Source of the DNA: Flammeovirga aprica JL-4
GTDB lineage: Bacteria > Bacteroidota > Bacteroidia > Cytophagales > Flammeovirgaceae
Assembly (NCBI RefSeq): GCF_012844305.1
Contig: NZ_JABANE010000095.1
Span: 1-35,134 of the forward strand
Direction of reading: 5' to 3'
DNA length: 35,134 bases
Shown here: positions 15,336-22,540 of the stretch, in pieces
Position numbering within the stretch: position 1 is the stretch's first letter
Layout of the letters: each line of letters opens with the position of its first letter
Translations under genes and position numbers: made by a program
The notes under the pieces: generated by a model
What the model was told of the DNA's origin: nothing
Databases searched by the model: none
The model's input: only the letters and a program-made list of their open reading frames with translations

Positions 15336-16745
15336 TTATTCTGTTATGTTTTTAAATCGATGTTTTAAAGAGGCTATCGCTTCAGCATCATCAAATATTT
15401 CGTATTGCTGCAATGTCTTCTGATATAAAGAATTCGTTCTTTCTGACTTTCCTTCTTTCTTCGCCCACTGTGATAATTGCCTCAACTTAATCAAACATTT
15501 CATAGCACTTTGCTGAATGGCTATTGTTTCAAATGCTGATGAATACAACTGATTGGAAGTTTCATACTCTTCATTCTCCCACCTCCATTCTGCTTCCATA
15601 AAATACACCCATCCTTGAAAAACCTCACTGGAATATCCTGCCCAATATTTAAAACGATCTAAAATTCTTCTCAAGGCATCAAGATTATTCTGACGGTCTT
15701 CACTTGTTGCAGTTAAATGCACTGCCTTTAGAAGCAACAGCATAGGATGCAATAAATTACCTTCATAAAGTGAGGGTTCACTATCTAAGATCATGATCAC
15801 CTTCTCCTTACTTTCTTCTCTTGTAATATTGCTTAACTGCATGAGATGCATCAATGACCAAACAATGTCAGGCATCGTTTTCATCTCATCATTTCCAAAC
15901 TTTTCTACTAAAAGCTTTTTCGCGTTTTCAAGACTATAACCACAAAATACCTGATACTGCAAGTACCTCAGCTTTATCACATTTCTCTGGTATTCGTCCT
16001 CTGAATTACGGATCAATTCAAAAGCTTCCTCAAGCATATCAAAGGATTTGCTGGTCATTGTAGCCCAGGGAATGATATAGGTAGCAAGGTCACATTTAAA
16101 ACGTGATAACAGCCAATTGTCTTGAGTGGCACTGACCAACGAAAGGCCTGCTTCCGCATATTCTACCGCTTCAGGAACACTCTCATACCTTGCTATCATA
16201 TATTTTGAAAGCGCTAAACAACCTAAAGGAGTCACCTCAGATTTTCCGTTTTCAATAGCATGATTGACGATTTCAAGAGCAATCCATTTAAATTTTTCCC
16301 AATTCTCAATTCTGGCATAGAGTGCAATAGGTGCCATCAGCTTCAACCCTAACTCCTGTTCTTCTAATTGATAATGCTCTAGGTTCATGATGGTTTCAGT
16401 AATGCTGTTTTCTCCAACATTTTCCAACAACCTTAAATGCTGTAACGACAAATCTCTATGTAAATGACCAATATCTTTTGGCATTGGGTATTCAAAAAAC
16501 TGCAGTACTTCTTCTAATAAGTTATACCACTGATGTATATCAATGTACTGCGTAGAAACCGCCATTAAATCGGATAAGTAATTAGCTTGTTCTTGAGTAT
16601 CTGCCATATTCAACGCAATATCAAATATCTCATCAAATGATTTCTGGTATTGTTCAGATGTAAGATGACGTATCGCTAGTTGTGTATATTTATTTTGTCC
16701 CACTTTAGTGAAGGAGGTTAAGGTATAGAAATCAATTTTAAGCAA
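15336..16745 (-). CDS. alpha-helical repeat protein resembling the TPR-like part of COG3899 kinase/ATPase proteins
   Basis: 469 residues, almost wholly helical, without signal peptide or membrane segment. The pattern FKCDLATYIIPWATMTSKSF followed by a helix ending in a D/E-rich turn, and the end LYQKTLQQYEIFDDAEAIAS, recall the superhelical region between the ATPase and histidine-kinase parts of large COG3899-type signalling proteins (compare the family ending ...YxxWGAxAKxxxL). That is inference from pattern; no kinase or ATPase part is present. The frame has no ATG near its start: TTG 16745 is the assumed initiation codon, GTG 14 codons later is an alternative, and the first ATG is residue 47. 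It lies 48 nt downstream of the ABC permease and may belong to its operon. Confidence 0.7.
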   Translation of the reverse strand: MLKIDFYTLTSFTKVGQNKYTQLAIRHLTSEQYQKSFDEIFDIALNMADTQEQANYLSDLMAVSTQYIDIHQWYNLLEEVLQFFEYPMPKDIGHLHRDLSLQHLRLLENVGENSITETIMNLEHYQLEEQELGLKLMAPIALYARIENWEKFKWIALEIVNHAIENGKSEVTPLGCLALSKYMIARYESVPEAVEYAEAGLSLVSATQDNWLLSRFKCDLATYIIPWATMTSKSFDMLEEAFELIRNSEDEYQRNVIKLRYLQYQVFCGYSLENAKKLLVEKFGNDEMKTMPDIVWSLMHLMQLSNITREESKEKVIMILDSEPSLYEGNLLHPMLLLLKAVHLTATSEDRQNNLDALRRILDRFKYWAGYSSEVFQGWVYFMEAEWRWENEEYETSNQLYSSAFETIAIQQSAMKCLIKLRQLSQWAKKEGKSERTNSLYQKTLQQYEIFDDAEAIASLKHRFKNITE

Positions 16746-16793
16746 ATTTAAGAAATTTAAACTAAAAATTGTGATCTATTCTTCTTCACTGAT

Positions 16794-19226
16794 CTAATTA
16801 CTTGATTTTAAATCGGCTACAGGATTTTTAAGACCAGCTTTGATAACGTGATAACTTACCGTCAAGAACGTAAGGCAGAGTGTTACACCTCCTGAGAAAA
16901 TATAGGCGTTGATGTCAATGGTAGTTTGCTGAGGGAAATTCTCCAGCCATAATTTCATGGCAAGGTAAGACAATGGCCATGCAATAAAGCAGGCACTGCC
17001 CACTAATAAAAAGAACTCTTTAGAAATAAAAAGCATGGCTTCTAAGTTTTCCATACCTAATGCTTTCCGTATGGCAATTTCTTTATTTTTCTGAACGGTT
17101 ATGAAAGATGCGAGACCAAACAAGCCCAAGTTGGCAATGATCACACCGATAATAGAAAAGATCAGCGATACTTTGGCCAATCGTTCTTCCTTTTGATAAG
17201 AGGCTTCTACTTTATCTCTCAAAAGGAAAGAATCCATGAGTGTATACGGAATGTGCTGCGACCATTTTATTGAAAGCTGTCCTTCTATACGTTCCCAGTT
17301 TCTAATATTATCCAGCCTTAGCACCATATATTTCACATTAAAGGACTTCCAGAGCCTTGTGTCATTTTTTACGATAAGAAAGGGTTCAATTTCTTTATGG
17401 AAAGGTTCGTAATGAAAATCCTGCAATACGCCTTTCACCACATGTTCGCCAGCACGGTTATAAAACGACTTCCCAATTATTTCATCAGGTTTCTTATATC
17501 CTAAATAAGAAACCATTGCCTCATTAATCATCACTTCTCCGTGATCACATTGCTGATCATTCTCTATAAAATCACCTGCCACTAAATTGAAGTCAAATAC
17601 ATTGAAGAAATCATTTCTTATTCTTAATCCAGAATAAAAAGAAGAAGGCATGTTGATGTTGTCTTTTTTAAACTCAAATGGAAAAGTCTGCACCAACACT
17701 CCCAACACTTCATCCATACCACTTACTGACTCAACGCCATCAACGGATAAAAATGATTTTTTGATTTCCTTAAACTGTTCCATCGAATACCTCACCTCAC
17801 CCAATGGGACCACAACAATATTCTTGATGTTAAAGCCTACATCTGCTTCTTTCAACAAGTTGAGTTGTTTTCTGGCTACATAGGTACTGAAAAGCAAAAA
17901 CATGGCAATCACAAACTGAATAATCACACTCCATGTCCTGAATTTTTTCTGTTTTACCCCCAGCATACGTGTGACTTGTAATCCATCAATTGGCTTGAAA
18001 CCAGAGAGATAATACATGGGGTAAAAACTAGAAAGTGCTCCTACAAAAATACCGCTTCCGCCTATCAGCAAACTCAATGTTCTTGAATCAATCTGTTTGA
18101 TCTCAATGGTATTATCGCCTAGTATCTGATAAAGATAAGGAAACAGTAATTCCATAAATACCAAAGCACCAAACATAGAAAGCACACTCAGAATGGATGC
18201 TTCCACTAAAAACTGAATGATGATTTCAAACTGATCAGCACCAATAGCCTTTCTGATCCCCACCTCTCTTACTCTTGTCGAGTACCTTACGGCAGAAAGA
18301 TTCATAAAATTGATGGAGGCAATAATCAACACGAGCAATGCGATTGCGGAAAAAATATAGATATACATGTAGTCTCCATTATGAGACATTTCATAATCTA
18401 AATCAGAGTATAAATGTATCTCCTCTATAGGCTGAAGATACAGCTGTACATAATCTCTTAAATGCTCAGGAAATTTAGTTTCGTCTTGAAGCAAAATATC
18501 AAAATCGGCTTCTAGCTCTTCCGGTCTCACTCCTTCTTTTAGCTGCACATAAGTCCAGCAAGGATTCCACTGCCAGAGGTCACCTTTCATTATATTCTTA
18601 TTGGTAATCAGCAATGTAGAAAAGGAAACTAAGAGCTCAAAATCGAGATGTGTCGGGATTTTCGATTTATCAACGACTCCTGTAACCGTCAAATAATACT
18701 GGTTATCATAAAGGATTTTCTTTCCTAACGGATCTTCCTCCCCAAAATATTTCTTGGCAATTGTAGTGGTGATGATCACGCTTTGAGGATCAGAAAGCGA
18801 ATTGGATTTTTTTCCTCTGACTAAAGGAAAATCAAATATTTTAAAGAAATCTTTATCGGTAAAATATAAACTAGGTTCATTGTACTGCTTTCCGTTTGCA
18901 AAAATCATATGTGAATACACCTGATGATTGAAAAAACGGACTGTACTTTCTACATAATTAGGGTAAAGGTCATTAATAGTAGGTCCTAAAGCAATAGGCA
19001 CACTTGCTGATCGCTCTCCAATATCTTGTGAATCAATTACCTCAACAATCCTATAAGTTCTTTTAGAATCCACATGATTATTATCAAAGGACAATTCATA
19101 TTTTACAATCAAAAACAGTAAAGCAAAAAAGGCTATTCCCATTGACATGCCAACAATGTTGACCAATGAATACAAGCCATGTTTAGCCAAGTTTCGAATT
19201 CCTATGATAATATAATTACGTAACAC
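16794..19226 (-). CDS. ABC transporter permease, MacB/FtsX family
   Basis: 810 residues with the duplicated Bacteroidota layout: N-terminal membrane helix (about 18-42), MacB periplasmic core domain, FtsX core with three helices (around IFSAIALLVLIIASINFMNL and the following 120 residues), a fifth helix (WSVIIQFVIAMFLLFSTYVA), a second periplasmic domain, and a final FtsX core of three helices. The motif VREVGIRKAIGA and its repeat KNKEIAIRKALGM precede the membrane cores, as in the family. It starts at GTG 19226, 2 nt after the ATPase stop; AAGGAAAG ahead of it is a reasonable ribosome site and suggests translational coupling. Members export peptides, lipoproteins or drugs, or act as mechanotransducers; the substrate cannot be told. 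Confidence 0.93.
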   Translation of the reverse strand: MLRNYIIIGIRNLAKHGLYSLVNIVGMSMGIAFFALLFLIVKYELSFDNNHVDSKRTYRIVEVIDSQDIGERSASVPIALGPTINDLYPNYVESTVRFFNHQVYSHMIFANGKQYNEPSLYFTDKDFFKIFDFPLVRGKKSNSLSDPQSVIITTTIAKKYFGEEDPLGKKILYDNQYYLTVTGVVDKSKIPTHLDFELLVSFSTLLITNKNIMKGDLWQWNPCWTYVQLKEGVRPEELEADFDILLQDETKFPEHLRDYVQLYLQPIEEIHLYSDLDYEMSHNGDYMYIYIFSAIALLVLIIASINFMNLSAVRYSTRVREVGIRKAIGADQFEIIIQFLVEASILSVLSMFGALVFMELLFPYLYQILGDNTIEIKQIDSRTLSLLIGGSGIFVGALSSFYPMYYLSGFKPIDGLQVTRMLGVKQKKFRTWSVIIQFVIAMFLLFSTYVARKQLNLLKEADVGFNIKNIVVVPLGEVRYSMEQFKEIKKSFLSVDGVESVSGMDEVLGVLVQTFPFEFKKDNINMPSSFYSGLRIRNDFFNVFDFNLVAGDFIENDQQCDHGEVMINEAMVSYLGYKKPDEIIGKSFYNRAGEHVVKGVLQDFHYEPFHKEIEPFLIVKNDTRLWKSFNVKYMVLRLDNIRNWERIEGQLSIKWSQHIPYTLMDSFLLRDKVEASYQKEERLAKVSLIFSIIGVIIANLGLFGLASFITVQKNKEIAIRKALGMENLEAMLFISKEFFLLVGSACFIAWPLSYLAMKLWLENFPQQTTIDINAYIFSGGVTLCLTFLTVSYHVIKAGLKNPVADLKSSN

Positions 19227-19228
19227 TA

Positions 19229-19921
19229 TTACTTTCCTTTATTTAAGTTTTCGGTTACAATTTGCCCATCAAACAAATGGATAACTCTTGAAGCATAATC
19301 TGATGCGGCCGTTGAGTGTGTCACCATTAAAATAGTAGTTCCTAGTTCGTTTAGGTTGGTTAGCATTTCCATTACCTCTCTACCTCTTTCTGAGTCCAAA
19401 TTACCCGTAGGTTCATCGGCCAGAATTAATTTAGGCTGAGAAACTACCGCACGCGCCACTGCTACTCTTTGCTGCAGTCCGCCTGAGATATGCGTTGGAA
19501 AAGCATTTTTCTTATGAGATAATTGCAAACGGTCCATGATCTTATCCACTCTGAATTTCCTTTCATTAGGAGAAACATGCTGATAGACCAATGGTAATTC
19601 TATATTTTCAAATACAGTAAGATCATCAATCAAGTTAAAGCTCTGAAATACAAAACCGATATTGGACCTTCTGAGTTCTGCTCTTCTTTTAGAGGATGCT
19701 TTAGATACTTCTTCCCCTTGGAATAATACATTGCCATTGGAGGGAACATCCAGCAAACCTGCAATATTGAGCAATGTTGTTTTTCCACAACCTGACGGCC
19801 CCATGATACAGACAAACTCTCCTTCGTGAATGTTAAGTGTCACATGACTCAAAACCTTCGTTTCGTTTTCATCTGTTGAATATGATTTTGATATATCTTT
19901 TAATTGAATGACCGACTTCAT
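19229..19921 (-). CDS. ABC transporter ATP-binding protein, LolD/MacB type
   Basis: 230 residues from the ATG at 19921; a longer in-frame start at 19963 would add MVVVDICFYNTFLT, which is outside the family alignment. Nucleotide-binding signatures are complete: Walker A GPSGCGKTT at 41-49, Q-loop FVFQSFNLIDDLTVFENIELP, signature SGGLQQRVAVARA (LSGGQ class), Walker B LILADEPTGNLD, and the H-loop VTHS. It energises the permease encoded immediately downstream. No MacA-type membrane fusion protein gene is present in the window, which fits many Bacteroidota two-gene loci of this class. Upstream lies a 258-nt gap (19922-20179) with no clear promoter box. Confidence 0.94.
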   Translation of the reverse strand: MKSVIQLKDISKSYSTDENETKVLSHVTLNIHEGEFVCIMGPSGCGKTTLLNIAGLLDVPSNGNVLFQGEEVSKASSKRRAELRRSNIGFVFQSFNLIDDLTVFENIELPLVYQHVSPNERKFRVDKIMDRLQLSHKKNAFPTHISGGLQQRVAVARAVVSQPKLILADEPTGNLDSERGREVMEMLTNLNELGTTILMVTHSTAASDYASRVIHLFDGQIVTENLNKGK

Positions 19922-20179
19922 AGTTAAAAAAGTATTATAAAAACAAATATCTACAACAACCATTCATAAATCGGGGTGCTTTTCATTATCAGACAGTTAA
20001 GCAATAGTAAAGCACATCCACAATGTTCGCATGTGAACTATATGTTCGGTTACATTATACTGTACAAATCTATTAATCTATTTTATTCTTTTTAGATAAA
20101 TGAACATATATTGAGAATTGTTTATTATTCTTATAGTTACAAAGTTTGTATTAACCCAAATCCACTAACCTTTAATTTT

Positions 20180-20416
20180 ATGTTAACCTTTAAACTGCTT
20201 ATAGAGAACCGGAAACAAGTCTATCACATCATCGAAAAGTACAACTTCAGGGTGATTGATTACAGACCGCACTACGAAATTGAGTTTTTCGCAAAGAGTT
20301 ATCAGGACTTTAATAAAACATATTTTGATATTACCAATAAACTCCAGAATATGGATATCAATTATATCCTCTCAGACCATTTGTACGTTCCAAATCCTAA
20401 TAAGAAAGGAGCTTAA
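20180..20416 (+). CDS. small hypothetical protein
   Basis: 78 residues from the first ATG (20180): MLTFKLLIENRKQVYHIIEK onward. The frame stays open upstream to a TTG at 20111, but those 23 residues look like non-coding translation. Alternating hydrophobic/charged segments (YNFRVIDYRPHYEIEFF, then a helix FNKTYFDITNKLQ) suggest a small alpha/beta fold. The family is not recognised. It stands alone between the divergent ABC ATPase gene and the convergent NTF2-like gene, and has a good terminator. Confidence 0.6.
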   Translation: MLTFKLLIENRKQVYHIIEKYNFRVIDYRPHYEIEFFAKSYQDFNKTYFDITNKLQNMDINYILSDHLYVPNPNKKGA

Positions 20417-20437
20417 CTCAAAAGTACACCACCAATA

Positions 20438-20479
20438 AAAATCCCACAACATAAAAAAATGTTATGGGATTTATTTTTT
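20438..20479. terminator. bidirectional terminator between convergent genes
   Basis: AAATCCCACAACAT and ATGTTATGGGATTT pair with one mismatch around an A-rich loop. TTTATTTTTT follows on the plus strand and ATTTTTATT on the minus strand. Confidence 0.8.
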
Positions 20480-20504
20480 CAGCAATGATGCAAATATTTC
20501 AGTA

Positions 20505-21308
20505 TTAGAAGATCATCTGCATTTCTGAACATTCATCTTTATAAAGATACATCATCAATACCTTCATTGCCTCTTCCTTATTTTTTGCAGCGCCAAGCTT
20601 TTCAACTTTTTTGTAAGAAGAATCCACTGCCCAAATTTCTTTTTTATCCACCCATTGGAAAATGATACCCTTCACCATATAATAGGTTTCACCTTTAATG
20701 TTTTTAGAGTAAAGGTTGTTGTTTTCGCTTTGGAAACGGTCACCTCTAGGAGCGCCAACTTTCGCGATTACACTTCCTGTGTTAGGATTGGAGTATACTT
20801 CACATGAACATTTTCCTTGGAATTGTTCTTCTTCAATATCCGTTACATTCAGTTCCAGTACATACCATTTGCCACCTTTTGCTATAAATGTAGCAGTGAT
20901 ATACTCCGTACCTTTAGATAATACCTTTCCGTTGCCGTCATTCATCAATTTATACTGCAATGAAAAAGTACAAACACCTACACTTCCTTGAACTTTAGAA
21001 GTGTAAAATTTGATGTTAGATTCTCTGTGAACATTCTGATTATACTGATTGACGAAAATTGCTTTGTAATCTCCTTTTCTCAATACATGATGATACCTTT
21101 TGTTGTCTACAGATATACGAGAGACGTTGACAAGCGCGTCAGGACGAAAATATTCCATCATTTTCTCTACATGATCTTTACTGTGTCCTTTTTTATTTTG
21201 CTCAACAATATCAGAGATCAGATTCTCCATATCTTTTTCTGTTTGAGCAAAAATTGTAGAAATTGAAAAAGTCAACGAAAATAACGTGAATAGAAATAAT
21301 TTTCTCAT
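20505..21308 (-). CDS. secreted NTF2/SnoaL-like protein, tandem paralog A
   Basis: 267 residues; the signal peptide MRKLFLFTLFSLTFSISTIFAQ is cleaved near residue 22. Residues 45-155 show the helix-then-curved-sheet pattern of NTF2-like folds (VEKMMEYFRPDALVNVSRIS ... VGVCTFSLQYKL ... EYITATFIAKGGKWYVLELN). A conserved KCSCEVYSN motif (C-x-C) opens the C-terminal 95-residue domain, which ends in YLYKDECSEM. It is homologous over its full length to the next gene upstream, including CSCEV, the GDxFQ segment and the YLYKDEC ending. Location is periplasmic or extracellular; there is no T9SS tail or lipobox. Function unknown; the C-x-C could bind a metal or form disulfides. Confidence 0.8.
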   Translation of the reverse strand: MRKLFLFTLFSLTFSISTIFAQTEKDMENLISDIVEQNKKGHSKDHVEKMMEYFRPDALVNVSRISVDNKRYHHVLRKGDYKAIFVNQYNQNVHRESNIKFYTSKVQGSVGVCTFSLQYKLMNDGNGKVLSKGTEYITATFIAKGGKWYVLELNVTDIEEEQFQGKCSCEVYSNPNTGSVIAKVGAPRGDRFQSENNNLYSKNIKGETYYMVKGIIFQWVDKKEIWAVDSSYKKVEKLGAAKNKEEAMKVLMMYLYKDECSEMQMIF

Positions 21309-21428
21309 AATAACTAGCTTCGATTAATTTTTTTTAAGAGCCTTATGTTTTGTAATCAGACAAAGTAGTTTAGTTTTCTACTTAAATTACAAACTTTAAG
21401 TTAGGAGTTATTTTTTTTTATAAAAAAG

Positions 21429-21462
21429 AAAAGGAATCATATTCTTCATATAATTCCTTTTT
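21429..21462 (-). terminator. terminator between the two NTF2-like paralogs
   Basis: AAAAGGAAT...ATAT and ATAT...ATTCCTTTT pair with one mismatch. Read on the minus strand the stem leads into TTTTCTTTTTTA. The two paralogs are therefore probably transcribed separately. Confidence 0.65.
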
Positions 21463-21472
21463 CATCAATCTA

Positions 21473-22282
21473 TTATTGAACTTTTAAGCCAAAACATTCA
21501 TCTTTATAAAGATACGCTATTATTTTTTGTACTACTTGTTCATGATTTTTTGCATTATCAAGCAAGTGAAGTGGTTTCAAATCCTGATCCAGTACATAAA
21601 CTTCCAAGTTCTCAGTCCATTCAAACTTCACACCTTGAACCATAAATAAATCTCTTCCTTTTACTTTCTTTCTGTACACACTATGTACATCTCTCTGGAA
21701 GTGATCCCCTTTTGGTGAAACAACTCTTGCCACCACGTTTCCAGTTTTATCATTCGAAAGCACCTCACATGAGCATGTTCCTTGGTACTTCTCACTTTCA
21801 ACGTCTGTGATATTTAATTCCAAAAATTTCCAAGCTGATTCTTTTGCAATCAGAGTAGAAACAATAAACTCTGTGCCTTTTGACATCACTTTTCCATTCG
21901 CATTATTAATTAATGTATAATCGAGAGAAAAAACGGCCACCGCTGTGTTTTTTCTTACCTGAATATCATGAACCTCTAATTCATAATCTCTTCGGATATT
22001 CTCTTTATACATATTTTCATAAATCGTCTGATACTCTGTTTTTTTCAAGACTTTCTTATGTTTTTTCTCATCCATAGAAACATAAGTCATATTAATAATA
22101 GCAGATTCACTGAAGTTGTCCATCGCCTGATGCAACTCAGCTACAGGATTTTTTGATCTTCTATTTTCAACAGCATTTTCAATCAGTTTCTCAACATCTT
22201 TTTTAGATTGAGCAAATGAGCTTTGAATGGCAAACAAGCCTAGTATAAGTGCAATTAGAATGTTAGATAATGCTTTCATCAT
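21473..22282 (-). CDS. secreted NTF2/SnoaL-like protein, tandem paralog B
   Basis: 269 residues. The signal peptide MMKALSNILIALILGLFAIQ is followed by SSFAQ and cleaved near residue 25; a second ATG is adjacent. The NTF2-like region runs from LHQAMDNFSESAIINMTYVS to SAWKFLELNITDVESE. It shares with paralog A the phrases NGKVMSKGTE, LELNITD, GTCSCEVLSN, SPKGDHFQ and YLYKDEC. A basic stretch RKKVKGRD sits in the C-terminal domain. The two genes are separated by 164 nt with a terminator. This copy is divergent from the topoisomerase gene. No function is assigned; the pair arose by tandem duplication and has diverged strongly. Confidence 0.8.
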   Translation of the reverse strand: MMKALSNILIALILGLFAIQSSFAQSKKDVEKLIENAVENRRSKNPVAELHQAMDNFSESAIINMTYVSMDEKKHKKVLKKTEYQTIYENMYKENIRRDYELEVHDIQVRKNTAVAVFSLDYTLINNANGKVMSKGTEFIVSTLIAKESAWKFLELNITDVESEKYQGTCSCEVLSNDKTGNVVARVVSPKGDHFQRDVHSVYRKKVKGRDLFMVQGVKFEWTENLEVYVLDQDLKPLHLLDNAKNHEQVVQKIIAYLYKDECFGLKVQ

Positions 22283-22455
22283 AAATATTTTTAAATAATT
22301 TGATCGATTGAATAATAACCTATACGGTGCATTATTTCATATGTTTTATCTATTTTCATTTATTCACAGTCTTTATTCAAAATACCCGAAACCTGAAATT
22401 CAGGTTATTATTCTTGATTTCAACACCTTATATAGAGTGATAATTTATTTACTTC

Positions 22456-22484
22456 TTGTTTTTTAGGAAAACAGGCTATATTTT
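22456..22484 (+). promoter_or_regulatory. possible promoter of the topoisomerase III gene
   Basis: TTG (22456-22458), 18 nt, TATATTTT (22477-22484); the -7 box fits TAnnTTTG except for its last base. Spacing is slightly short. The leader to the ATG at 22541 would be about 50 nt. Confidence 0.35.
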
Positions 22485-22540
22485 CTTTTTTTTCATGATT
22501 TCAAACAAGAAATAGATTCTAAACGAAGCGAATTAAGGAA

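Noticed and set aside
19922..19963. Upstream extension of the ABC ATPase
   Set aside because: Adds 14 residues outside the family alignment; the ATG at 19921 starts directly before the first strand.
20111..20179. TTG-started extension of the small gene at 20180
   Set aside because: The extra residues look like translated AT-rich non-coding DNA and a normal ATG follows.
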